From: Endotrypanum monterogeii
Lineage: Eukaryota; Euglenozoa; Kinetoplastea; Trypanosomatida; Trypanosomatidae
Length of the DNA stretch: 64,000 bases
Reading direction: 5' to 3'
Assembly (NCBI GenBank): GCA_000333855.2
Contig: CM007327.1
Span: forward strand, 313,486 to 377,485
Below are positions 29,001-38,800 of this stretch, piece by piece (position 1 is the first letter of the stretch; each line of letters opens with the position of its first letter). Made by a program: the position numbers and the translations under genes. Below the pieces are notes generated by a model that had not been told where the DNA came from, did not search any database, and worked only from the letters and a program-made list of their open reading frames with translations.

Positions 29001-29862
29001 GGTCCACCTGCCGGAGGACCACGACGAGGTGGTGTTAGACGCCGCCGCCGAGATGCTGGAAAGCCTTGCCAAGGCGTACGGTGCGCTTCTGGAGCCTTAT
29101 ATGCCCTACTTGGTGCCGCTTCTTGCCATGCATGCGGACGTGGAGGCGCGGCCTCCAGAGGGGCTTGTGACGGGGGTGGGTACCTTGGCTGCTCTCCTGC
29201 AGGCGTACGGTGCCGTCGACACGAGTAGTGGTGGAACAGCATCACCAGAGTCGGAGCGGTTGCTGGCCCCATTTGCTGAGGCAGCCGTGCAGCTGAGTTT
29301 TAGCGTGATGGCAAGATCGGACGAGTCCGCTGCGAGGGCGAACAGTGCATATCTCCTTCGCGTTCTCGTAGAGGGCTGCCCAAGTTTCTTCACGCAGCAC
29401 TCCGCCCTCACGCTGCAGAGCCTGCAGACGCTTTGGTCTATCGTAGGCAACGAGGAGGACGAGATGCCAGAGGCGGTTGACAATGCGGTCAGCGCAACTT
29501 GTTCCTTCGTCCGCTGTCTTCCGCTGCCGTTGCTGCCCCTGGATCAGGTTATTCCTGCCCTCATGGCCCATCTCCCTATGAAGATGGACAAGGCCGAGAA
29601 CCCCAATGCGGTGCACACACTGTGCTACATTCTGGGCACCAATGACGCCGCCTCCGCGGCAGTCGTGTCGAGCTGGCTATCGTCTGTGGTGAGGGCCGTT
29701 GCAAACATTCTCGCCGCAGAATCTGTGGATAATGGTGAGAAACAGCGACTAGTGAGGCAGGGTGCAGCGGTGTTTGCGCAGGGGTACCCACAAGTATGGC
29801 AGCAGCAAACTGTGGACTTGACAGATGAGCAGCGCGCGGTGCTGCGGGTATGGCAGCTGTGA
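26068..29862 (+). CDS. Importin-beta family karyopherin (IPO4/IPO5/Kap123-like)
   Basis: This 1264-residue protein is a nuclear transport receptor of the importin-beta superfamily, which carries cargo through nuclear pores under Ran control. The N-terminus has the importin pattern (ELTRALQQPPNIGQLVTIL, then RQMAAVLLRKRIFSLW near residues 60-85), followed by HEAT-like paired helices over the whole length. Examples are RKAAMIALACLAEG near residue 400 and VRRRIAQALDTLCENLKEDLDRYVPTLLP near residue 480. Acidic loops occur near residues 337-352, 674-702 and 880-893; comparable loops occur in Kap123/IPO4/IPO5 proteins and in importin-beta. The VRTADVEEKSAA motif after the second loop matches that subgroup. 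It is about 150 residues longer than yeast and human homologues because of these loops. The ATG at 26068 was chosen over the in-frame GTG at 26041. Cargo is unknown; ribosomal proteins and histones are typical for this subgroup. Confidence 0.87.
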   Translation: MQASDHVYTANELCSVISSILHVVDNAERRRSEAELTRALQQPPNIGQLVTILCGAPDGTPSTAPAGVRQMAAVLLRKRIFSLWRVLTTEQQQQLRQMLLHRLGDEVTRSIRFAIAHVVTRLAKADANRGGGGWPELQQAIRAATEDTRVEMRELAMVLLYSFGEVFSEENALSGLAAESVIRGLSDGETVVQSAAVKAAMVLLPALHEHPSVRNAFLSHLVPACIGVLEGGAGVEARVPLRISVLDLLEQLFGDLSVKKYGGIIHDLTHALIRVMADPQHHARVRENCGTALGQLTTLKPKFVAASGLLEPLVQVCLGLMSEDDTISLADQGNGHMSDEDDVDNSDDDADMLHTTSPCMVGGRLLSALATTVASKTFTGVLLPYISRVTDAPAGVDARTRKAAMIALACLAEGHPSYLRRRVRYILTVTRGFLNDVDSIPREAAAFSLSYFCAHLQPEILVHHDKLLPMVVPLLTDPNDLVRRRIAQALDTLCENLKEDLDRYVPTLLPAVMEAIPVSSLETQCRLCGVLSSMGMTHSASFASRGPELLETLRQPFQFSTPETLALRAQATETVGVVGSAMGRAAFAPYLPFFMQEVVANLRTRHAAVREHSFGFLANMCELFHEDFALYLNDSIQCALETIAEDRAVYKNKHLLASDSCGGALSAFAAWKDDEDEDEDDDNGGGGGECSDEDGGDDAEEIHLRVRTADVEEKSAAVYCVGVFADVMMGQLGEEQAAACWEALTGLDSHYYPNIRSNALTALAKLAKASAGLPAEEMQARSRAAVVAGGAGAAGSSGGAVHDILPLHVRDRLDELLGLLFRTIEEEDTEREVVGAACEAVTILMNYFGTQCAIDGPDALLRDVVQLLRGTMPCQRSGDDGDDASDEGDIDQMSFGEYQQRKKNSPDAVQASYCLHGKDPFFRCVDEAAEAQASAIMSAMVQHEQNGVAAAPPATPPPPSAELPPWYTLVGPEMVTHQVHLPEDHDEVVLDAAAEMLESLAKAYGALLEPYMPYLVPLLAMHADVEARPPEGLVTGVGTLAALLQAYGAVDTSSGGTASPESERLLAPFAEAAVQLSFSVMARSDESAARANSAYLLRVLVEGCPSFFTQHSALTLQSLQTLWSIVGNEEDEMPEAVDNAVSATCSFVRCLPLPLLPLDQVIPALMAHLPMKMDKAENPNAVHTLCYILGTNDAASAAVVSSWLSSVVRAVANILAAESVDNGEKQRLVRQGAAVFAQGYPQVWQQQTVDLTDEQRAVLRVWQL

Positions 29863-30185
29863 GCTGGTGAGGTCTTTGAAAGTTCTCAGAGGAAGGGGGC
29901 GGGAGATGGCGTGAACGCGTCGGGATGACTGTCGACACCTCCCTCCATTGCCGTCACCTCAACACCGCCATCACAGGGAGCGTCATTGACCGCAGAGTTG
30001 GTCGTTCTTTTCTTCGTCTTCATTCCTCACCCCTACCCACCCAGTCTTGCCTGCGCAAGTGTGTTGATTGAACGGTGACTCCAGTACTCCTCAGTTTCGC
30101 ACCCATCTTGAATCTCATTTCGATAGTCAAATTCTTTTTTCTGTGTGTGAATGCAACCCCCAAGTCTCTCTTGTTCCTCTCCTGC

Positions 30186-30239
<54 letters not shown>

Positions 30240-30414
30240 TATATATACGTAACTTAGTTACGTTAGTAGTATAGTATACGTAGTACTACGTACGTACGTA
30301 GTANNNNNNNNNNNNNNNNNNNNTACGTACGTACGTACGTACTTACTTTACTTTACGTTCGTTGTTGTAGTACGTACGACCGTACCTACCGTACTCTCGT
30401 CTTCTCCTCTCTCT

Positions 30415-30471
<57 letters not shown>

Positions 30472-30758
30472 TACATAACGGGTAATACCTTTGGGTTCAT
30501 AATAGCGATAATCTTAACCGCGGTGTACATATGGTAACTCTCTATGCCCTTAACGCTCACGGACAACCTAGCACCTGCCTTATTCAACCCTCCCCCGACA
30601 CATACCTCAATGCTCCTCTCTTACTCAAGGTACCGTCTTGAGGCCTGCTGCACTAGTACTTCCTGCCATCTGAGGTCTGCGTGCCCTGTTCCGGTTTGGC
30701 CGCTGTGATCGCACGCGCATGGCGTTGTTGTCCTCTGCTCTCAAGGTTCTCTTCCCCT

Positions 30759-30795
<37 letters not shown>

Positions 30796-31363
30796 GATCA
30801 CCTGCAACACAGACACCCCTTCTACCCTCCCCTGTCCCTTATGCGTGCGTGTGTGTGCTCTAAATTTTCTTTTTCTCTCTGAGCTTTGGCTTCCTTGTTT
30901 GTGCTGTGCGTACATTACGTCTCCATCCCAGTACCGTGATGACAGAAAGCTTGCACGTTCTCTGCAGCTGTATCGTCACGCCCCCTTCCCTTCCTCGCTT
31001 ATAATAATATACACTTACATACTTGGCCTTGCTTTAGCTGCCCGCTGCGGCGTCACGCGAACACACTTGTCGTTTTCATTTTTAGCGTCTCACGCACACT
31101 GTGCAGGGATCAGTGCCTTTCCGCCCACGCCCACGCCCCTCCTTCTTTTCCTCTCCACGACTCCTTCGCCTTAATGCCCAACAACCAAGCACCGCACTTG
31201 TCTGTCTGCTCTCGCTTCCGGGAAAAAAAAAATAATTCCTCTTCTGCGAAGCGGATAACGGTGTGAGGCTTTTGTAGATATCCAAAGTGAGACGACGGCA
31301 TCTTCTCGAACGAGTTTGCCTCCTGCGCTGGTCGAGTCTGGGTAGGAGGGAAGTCAGGGTACC
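29863..31363. other. Intergenic region with assembly gap
   Basis: No gene is supported. It contains (TA)n at 30187-30238, a 20-N gap at 30304-30323 flanked by ACGT-type repeats, (TA)n at 30417-30466 and (TA)n at 30775-30796. A likely acceptor for the next gene is AG 31188-31189 after the C/T-rich tract 31137-31172. Confidence 0.6.
30304..30323. other. Assembly gap (20 N)
   Basis: Twenty unknown bases sit between two (TA)n arrays. The immediate flanks are ACGT/TAC tetranucleotide-like sequence unlike the rest of the window, suggesting an unresolved or poorly called repeat. Confidence 0.95.
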
Positions 31364-33778
31364 ATGCACCGGTATCCTGCGCTCCTTGCGCTGCGGTCAA
31401 GGAAGCCCCACTGCTGCCTTTATTGGTCTACTGGTGGCACACTCGGTTCTGCCGCTGTTGGTCGCAGCGTCAAACTCTCTGCCATCACTGAGGAATATTC
31501 GCAGCGGTCATTCAGCTCGCCGACGCGTGTACTGCTGGAAAGATTTCCATCCCCGCCGGTGCCGGGAACAGATGCCAGGGTGAGGGAGGAACGTGTCTCT
31601 CAATGGTGCCAGCGACTCTGGGGCCTTGCCCACCAATCTGTTGGTAGTGTAGCCTCTGCTCATCTCACCTCCCAGCTTCACCTGGACGAGGACAGAGCAG
31701 CCGCAACAGCGCCATTATCGTCGTCGTCGTCGTCCACTTCGGCCACAGTATCGAAAGCGGGCGGGTCTGAGGAGTTGATGGGTGCAGACGTGGTGTCCCG
31801 CCTGCGCCACGCGATTCGCGGGGAGCAGGGCCGCATTCACAGCGACATTGTGAAGAGGGTGTGGGCTACCTTCGACCTTCTCGTTCCGCCGGCCGTCCAG
31901 GAGAGCATTACAGTTGGTGGTGTGACACCAGACACCGAGAATAAGTATTTCATGTTCATCTCAGCCCTAAGTGCGCTCAACTTCGACTTGGACTCGGTGA
32001 TGCAGGCGAGCACGCAGCTGGCAGAGAAGGTGAACACCTACACCACCTTGCTGCGGCAGGCAGAGGTCCAGGAAGAGGGCCACACGGCTTCCGCGCTGGC
32101 TGCTGAGCCTGGTGCATCACAGAGCTCTGCCGGCCACTACGAGCTCGCTGAAAGGCTTACTAGAGCCAAATGTGAGGTCATGCGTTGTTGCTTCAAGACC
32201 CGCACCGCTGGTTCTCCCCTGTACTCTGCGTGGCTGTGGCACACCGCCGCCATGTCGGATGGCCTCCAGCGGCTCATACATTTTCAAAAACTAACCAGCG
32301 TCTTCGAGGGCGTGTGCAGGCAGAACATCAGAAGGCTCATGCGACAACAGCAGCGCTTGCGGTCCTCCTCGGGGCCTGTCACGGGTGGGTCCGCGGTGTC
32401 GGCAGTGGGCGGGGCCACCCTCGCCTCCGAGGGGAATAGCTGTGCCGGAGAACTCTCCAAGTGGCGCAGTCGCCTAGTGGAGGTGGGCCTGATCGATGGT
32501 GCCCTCTCTCTTGTCTTCCAAGAATTTTTTTCTAAGGAGTACTTGGTGATGGAGGAACTAACTTGGTTCACAACGCCGCCGTCGATACTCGACAAGATAC
32601 AGCGGGCTGAGTCCGTTCATCCTTTTGTCCGCGGCCTCGATGATATGCGCTATCGGATGCAGCCTGCCCACCACCGTCACATGTTTGCCTTCCTGCACCC
32701 CGCCCTCGTGGAGGAGCCGCTTATCACGGTCCAGGTGGCACTAACACATGGCATTGCTAGCTCTGTAGATGAGATATTGGGCCGCCCTACACCGTTGGCA
32801 GACCCGACAAACACGTCCAAGGCGGGTGTTTCTTTCCGCGACAGGCTGTCATCATCGGCGATGACCGATGGTGTCGGTGTATTGGGCGATGGCAACGTGA
32901 ACACAGCCATCTTCTATAGTATCAACTCAGGTCAGAGTGCCTTGAGCGGCATGAATATGGGCAACCGTTTGATTAAGCGCGTTGTGCAGGAGGTCGAGGG
33001 GAACATCAACGCCAATCGACTCGCGCGCAACTTGACGCCTATCGACACATTCAGCACTCTCTCACCTGTCCCTTTTTATGTCCGGTGGTTGGCTGGACGG
33101 GTGGACGCGTTGGCCGCTACCGCGGCGGCGTCGACGGCGGCGGCTGGCAGGACGGTAAGTGCTCTGTTTGGCGGGCAGCTCTCCGTAGAGGAGGCGGAGG
33201 CACGGTGCCTGGCGCCGCTTCGCGAGGCCGTCGCGGGCTATATCCTGCGGCATCCCGATGTGCTACCCGTGAAGGGGCACTCTGTTATGCTGGCGTCGGC
33301 TGCACGTGGCAGCGACAACCATATCGCAGCAGACATAGCGGTACTGCAGTACCTTGTTGCTCTCTTTCTTCAGGATGTGTCTTCCCCTCCTTCGATGTCG
33401 TGTGTGAGTCGTGCCGCAGTCGCCACGGGCCACACGCCGGCGCCTCAGACACCTTATCCGTGGTGGATGGATCATGCCTTCACGACGGCTCTGGAGGAAC
33501 CCTTGCTCCGATCTCTTGCCACGTACCTCTGCACCGTCAAGCGCGGTAGTGGTGGCCATATGCGCGATCCGGTAGCCAATTTTCACGTCTCCAACGGTGC
33601 CACTGTCTATAGGCTGAATTACCTGAGCGACACAACGCCCCAGGCTAGCCGCCAGAGCGCCTGCATCACTGTCAACTACTGGTACAATCTCACAGAGGTC
33701 TCGGCTAACGCCATGCAGTACGAGATGAACCAGATGGTGCCTCTCGGCGAGCCCATCAAGGCGCTGTTGGAGGGATGA
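31364..33778 (+). CDS. Malonyl-CoA decarboxylase, probably mitochondrial
   Basis: This 804-residue protein matches the malonyl-CoA decarboxylase family, which converts malonyl-CoA to acetyl-CoA and CO2 and thereby controls fatty-acid synthesis and oxidation. Family landmarks are HPFVRGLDDMRYRM and the strand EEPLITVQVALTHGIASSVDEIL in the catalytic domain. Next comes AIFYSINSGQSALSGMNMGNRLIKRVV, with the predicted catalytic Ser519 in FYSI, then FSTLSPVPFYVRWLAG, and near the end DPVANFHVSNGATVYRLNYLSD with the predicted catalytic His741. The N-terminus is basic and hydroxylated without acids for about 40 residues, consistent with a mitochondrial targeting signal. The C-terminus LLEG is not a peroxisomal/glycosomal SKL-type signal. 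Low-complexity inserts (about residues 118-138, 336-364 and 585-600) explain why it is much longer than the human enzyme (about 490 residues). The start is the first ATG. Confidence 0.88.
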   Translation: MHRYPALLALRSRKPHCCLYWSTGGTLGSAAVGRSVKLSAITEEYSQRSFSSPTRVLLERFPSPPVPGTDARVREERVSQWCQRLWGLAHQSVGSVASAHLTSQLHLDEDRAAATAPLSSSSSSTSATVSKAGGSEELMGADVVSRLRHAIRGEQGRIHSDIVKRVWATFDLLVPPAVQESITVGGVTPDTENKYFMFISALSALNFDLDSVMQASTQLAEKVNTYTTLLRQAEVQEEGHTASALAAEPGASQSSAGHYELAERLTRAKCEVMRCCFKTRTAGSPLYSAWLWHTAAMSDGLQRLIHFQKLTSVFEGVCRQNIRRLMRQQQRLRSSSGPVTGGSAVSAVGGATLASEGNSCAGELSKWRSRLVEVGLIDGALSLVFQEFFSKEYLVMEELTWFTTPPSILDKIQRAESVHPFVRGLDDMRYRMQPAHHRHMFAFLHPALVEEPLITVQVALTHGIASSVDEILGRPTPLADPTNTSKAGVSFRDRLSSSAMTDGVGVLGDGNVNTAIFYSINSGQSALSGMNMGNRLIKRVVQEVEGNINANRLARNLTPIDTFSTLSPVPFYVRWLAGRVDALAATAAASTAAAGRTVSALFGGQLSVEEAEARCLAPLREAVAGYILRHPDVLPVKGHSVMLASAARGSDNHIAADIAVLQYLVALFLQDVSSPPSMSCVSRAAVATGHTPAPQTPYPWWMDHAFTTALEEPLLRSLATYLCTVKRGSGGHMRDPVANFHVSNGATVYRLNYLSDTTPQASRQSACITVNYWYNLTEVSANAMQYEMNQMVPLGEPIKALLEG

Positions 33779-35676
33779 GGAGGGGTAGCAGTACACACAC
33801 ACACACACACACACACACATTCCACGTCGGCCTACGCTTCCCTCTTCATTTTTATTCGACTTAAAACGACAAGATCATTGAGCCTCGCTCGCTGTGCTGG
33901 CGCAGGCCTTCATTCAGAGATAACCCCCTTCTTCCTTTTTTTTTTTCTCTCTGCTGCCCGTGGTATGGGACCTTCAATTCGTTTCATTATCATTTGAAGG
34001 AGAGTCATCTTCTTCTTCATCTACACGCGCCTCCCCACACTCAGACACGAGGCGAGCCTTGTAGGCGCGCATGTGTGGTCTGCCGCGCCAGGGGGGTGGG
34101 GTGGGGTGGAGGGAGCACAGAGTAGACACGCATGTCGGATCAGGCGTTGTGATGCGAGCATTCACGTGCGATCCACACAGACCCACCGTCTTTTCTTCAC
34201 TGGGTTTCTTTCCCCGCAACTGTTGTAGGCGTGTGCCTTTTCTGTACCCGTTGCCCGCCTATGTCCCCTCTACCGTTCTATATCGTTGTTGTGGCTCGGA
34301 GAAGAGGTGGGGGGCAGATGTGTAGTGGGCTTTCTCTCGTCCTCCTGCCCCCATTCCGTTCCCCACTGCCCCCAATCTATCCCCACTACCCAGACAGACA
34401 ACAACCCAAAATAGAAAGCAAGTGTGCCGGCCGGAATTTTCAATGATGACATTGTATTCGCGGCTCTAGTTCATTGACCGCCACGCCCTCTTTACCTCCT
34501 CTATATAAAAGATGGAAGGGTGGGAGATGTGTCTCATGATGTCCCCCTTTTTTCTTTAAAAAAAAAACACTTTCTCAGTTGCCCTCTACCTCCCCGCATC
34601 TTTTGGCCGACCGTGAATAAGTCCGCCTGCCGACACAGCCCACGCAGGCAACCACGATTTTCTTGCAGCTGCTTCAGTACGATATATACACGCAAATACA
34701 CACACACACACACACACAAACGCACACACACTTACACTCATTCACTCACTCACACACAAACAGACACACCTCCTCTCCACAAACAAAAAAAAAACCGTAG
34801 GCAGCCACTCGTCTGCCCCCCCCCCTCCCCCTCTCCTTTTTTATCCCTCCTCCTTTTTCCCTTCTCTCATCGCGGCTACTCATCGACCGCCCTTCAACTT
34901 CTCACAACTCTTTTCGGTAGTTGAGCGCGTGCCATCAGACCAACGTGGAGAGGGGAGGAGGTGATCTCAGCGGCACGTACCCATTGCAGGGGTGAGTTGT
35001 TCTCGCGTTATGATTGCTGGGTGGGTACATCTTATAAATCTATTACCCACCCACCCACCCTGCCTATTTGTGGGACGTCTTTCTGGTTTGAAAAAAAAAA
35101 AAAATCGCTCTTAGTTTACATCCCTGTTGTAGTGTTCTGTATCTGCTGGGCTATTTCTCGAGGGCCCGCATCTCTTTTTATTTGTGTTCGCGGACCCGAC
35201 GGGGGGGTGGGGTGGGGTGGGGGGGGAGTCGCTTTGGCGAAGTGCACGTTCACGTGATTGGGTGCCTCGTTCCGAGTCTCTCTGTCTGTGCCTGGGTGTG
35301 TCTCCGTCCATTGCTGCTGTGGAACTGTGTCTGTTGCGAAAACAATACGCACCGACACATATACATTTGTATGTATACAGACACCCCACGGATACGTCCC
35401 TAGTAAAAAAAAAAAAATCCTTCTGCAGAGCTAAAGTACAACTTATTCTCTAAGGAAGATTTCCCCCCCTCCCCCCGCCCTTTTCCCCAATCCTTTCGAT
35501 TAGGATCTGTTTTTTTTCCCCCCCCCTGTTCTTATTCATTTATTCCTTTTGGAGTTTTTTTTTTTTCGTTGTCCCCCCCCCCCTTCTCCCTCCCCTGCAG
35601 AGTAGGATAGAGAAGTTGAAACGTTTGATAGGAGTGGATGCACGAAGGGGGGAGAGAACTCTCTTTACGCATCAGC

Positions 35677-35723
<47 letters not shown>

Positions 35724-35804
35724 ATATGTATACACACACACGTGGAAGGTCACCAGATCGTTCAAGTAGGTGGCATCCAGACTACCAAACAAAGAGAGGC
35801 ACAA
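33779..35804. other. Intergenic region before the giant WD-repeat gene
   Basis: No gene is supported. It contains (CA)n at 33793-33820, CA-rich tracts at 34690-34765, C and T homopolymer runs at 35463-35583 and (TA)n at 35681-35716, just upstream of the start. Confidence 0.6.
35555..35600 (+). promoter_or_regulatory. Trans-splice acceptor for the giant WD-repeat gene
   Basis: A pyrimidine tract at 35555-35598 ends in CAG, with AG at 35599-35600. The predicted 5'UTR is about 204 nt and would contain the (TA)n array at 35681-35716. Confidence 0.5.
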
Positions 35805-38800
35805 ATGTTCTCTTCCACTGCCACCGCCTCCTCAACGTTGAGTGGGGGTACTGACACTGAGGCCATGGAGCTCACGCAAAGGGCAACCTCGGACTCCTCC
35901 GTCACGACCACCACTAGGAAAGTTGAGCGTGGCGAGTCCACAGAGCCAGCGCCGCAGCCGTCCGTGTCACTGTCACAGGTGCCATCTTTGCCTGGTCCCA
36001 TCGAGTCATCGTCAGCAAGAGGACGAATCGCTTCGCGAGGCTCATCTCGATTGTCCACTGGGGCTACAGAGGTGGCTGGTGCTGTCACGCAGCCCGCGAG
36101 CACGTTATTATCTTCTGTATCTCACCCCTTGAGTCCCGACAGGCCGTCGCCACCACCCGCGCAATCCACTACAAAGATACACAAGGTGAGCCACAGGGAG
36201 CGTGGCAACGCCAGCACCACTCACAGTGCTTCCCACTTCCGCGAGTGGTCTACCAACGTCGCCCTGCTAGATGAGGTCATGGACGCCCCATTATTCCACA
36301 TCATTCCGAAGAACTTAGATAGCACGGCGTGTACGCTGCCACTCCCCGCAGGGGGAACATGGACGCCATCTGCGGACGTCGCTGCTGCCGCCACAGCAGG
36401 CTCGAACACATCTGTGTGCGCAGTAGTGCCAACGCCGCACGTTTCCCCCACGATCCCTGATCATGCAAACCGGGCGGATACCCTCACTCCAACGGGTGAC
36501 ACACCGCAGACGCTACATAAACTAGAGGTGCGACAATTGCCTCCGGAAGATGAGACGCTGCCCAGTAACGTTGTACCAACACCGTCCATTCTTCTTATTG
36601 CACTCGCAGACCTGGAGGTGCTACAGAAGTCTTTCTCTGCGCATATTCTTGTCACTCCGTTGAAGGAGCAGTTGAATGACCTGAAGCAGCTAGTGGGGTC
36701 TTCGATGCGGTCGGAGCTGTTGCACATGCACACGGAGTCAAAGATGGAGGAATTAACATCGGGGGAGCAAAGAACTTCTGCGAGCTACGCGAACGAGAGG
36801 AGGGCTGCTGGCGAAAGAGAAACAGTGACTACGTCGGCGACTGAAGGCCACGGTTCGGCGGGCGATGCTGCTGCTGCTGCTCTCGGCACCATACAGGCAC
36901 ACAATGCAGTTGTCAGTGCGGCGTTGCGCGCTGCGCATGGATATCTATATGGCAATGAAGTGCTTCCTGTAGGCGTTCCACCCGTTCACCTGCAACGTGC
37001 TCGTCGAGAGTGGGTTGCACAGTATGGCTCCAAGTACGTTCAGCCACGTTTGCAGCAATCCCAGCGACGTCAGTTGAAGCTGTGGGCGCAGCAGCAAAGG
37101 GTACAGCAGGTCATTTCCGGCAAGCGTGTGAACCCTCGCTCCCGCGCGGTAGCCACGCCGGACTTAAATCCTGCGATGACGCCGGTGGCTTTGTGCGCAG
37201 CACTGGAGCCGTCGTATTGGCGCGAGGTTATGACAGACTGCCCCATCCCTGGGCCTACCTCCCTCACTACCGCTCACCTTGTCAGTGCGAATGTGCGGTC
37301 GTTGACGCCCGGAGGAAATCCTGTGGGTGGTGCTTTCCTGTCGCCAACACCAGGGCACTCGCAGTCACCAAGTCGCCCACGCCCCCTCGCACGCGTCGGG
37401 GCACCTTCGTCTGTGCACGTAGCCTGGGACGTGGATCTTTACGATGACCTTGCCCTGGTCGTCTCTGTGGAACAGCGCGAAGGCGTGGTGCAACAGACAA
37501 ATTCCCTCACCTCTTTGGACGCCAAGGACACGGCTGAGTCAGCCCCGATGGGGGCCGCTGCATCTCCCCCACTCGCTTCGACGACCGCCGATGACGCAGT
37601 TCCCGCTCCCCTGGCAGCGAAATCGTCGTCCTCGCAGCTACTCGGCCGAGGTGGCGAACTCTACAACATGCAGCTCACCCTCCCCGTTTTTGTGTATGTG
37701 GTGAGCCGCTACTTGTTTATCGCGCAGTACAGTTCCTACTTCCCGGCAGGTCTGTTCAGCCGCGCCCTCATCGATCCTTTCTACTTCCCGGATGCATCCC
37801 AGTGCACTCCCGAGTACGCCCTTCGTGCCGCGCCAGCCCTGCAACAAGAGGCGAGGCGTGTGTACGCAAGCTATACCGCGCAGCTGGCAGATGTACATCG
37901 CTGCTTTCCCGAAGGCAAACGCTCCACAGAGGTGCCTCTGTCGCCCAGGGACACGTTTCACTTGTGGGAGCTTCTGTGTCCCCCTCAGCGGCAGGACGTC
38001 TCAGGGCGGTGGAGGCCCCTTTTCTGGGGCCAGCTGACCTCCGCGGAGGAGGAGACTCTTCTCGCGGACGAGTACAAGAGTGTGATGCCCGGTACTCAAG
38101 GCACTGGGGGCGAGGGTGTCGTGCTCCAGGAGCCACTTATGTGCTACTCCTATGCCCGTGCTGCACGGCAGACGTACCGGCGGCGGCTGCAGCAACTCGC
38201 TCAGCACCCGACCGTGTTGGATGAGGTATCTCGCCTCTTCATGAGGTGCGAAGACGTCGCCTTCCAGTTTTTCTCCACGATGGACGCCGAACAGAAGGGT
38301 TACGTCACTTGGGAGGCCTTCACGAATGCGCTCATCGAGGAGGCTGACGTTGTGGATCATCGGCGCAAGGTGTCTGAGCGTGCTGCTCATCTGACGCGCA
38401 GCAGTGCCTCGGTCTTCGACCGCTATGTCGTAGAGCCGCTGGCACCACCGCTCGTCCGGCTTGGGTACACGGGCAACGTATTCGAGGTGCGGCACAGCCA
38501 TTCGCTTGTAATGATGGAGGGTTCCATTGACTACGCTGTGTGCGATGGCACGCAGCTGGGCAGCGTTTACCAGCGATTTCTCGTTCGACCGATGGAGGTT
38601 CTGTGCGATGAGCTAGAAGGGGACTCCTATGATGCATCTGGTCAAATCATCAGTGCCGCGGGGAGTCGTCACGGCGCCGGTGGTGGCGGCGACAGCAGGG
38701 CGGGTGGCAAGCGAGACGTGTCCTTGGCCGCTAGTGATGAGGGCTACGATGCGTCTTTAAGACGGCGGCCGTGGCGCAACAATCAGCGACCTCCGCGTGT

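Noticed and set aside
30719..31174. 151-codon open frame on the + strand
   Set aside because: It runs through CA and TA microsatellites and a C/T-rich acceptor region; the peptide is repeat-driven.
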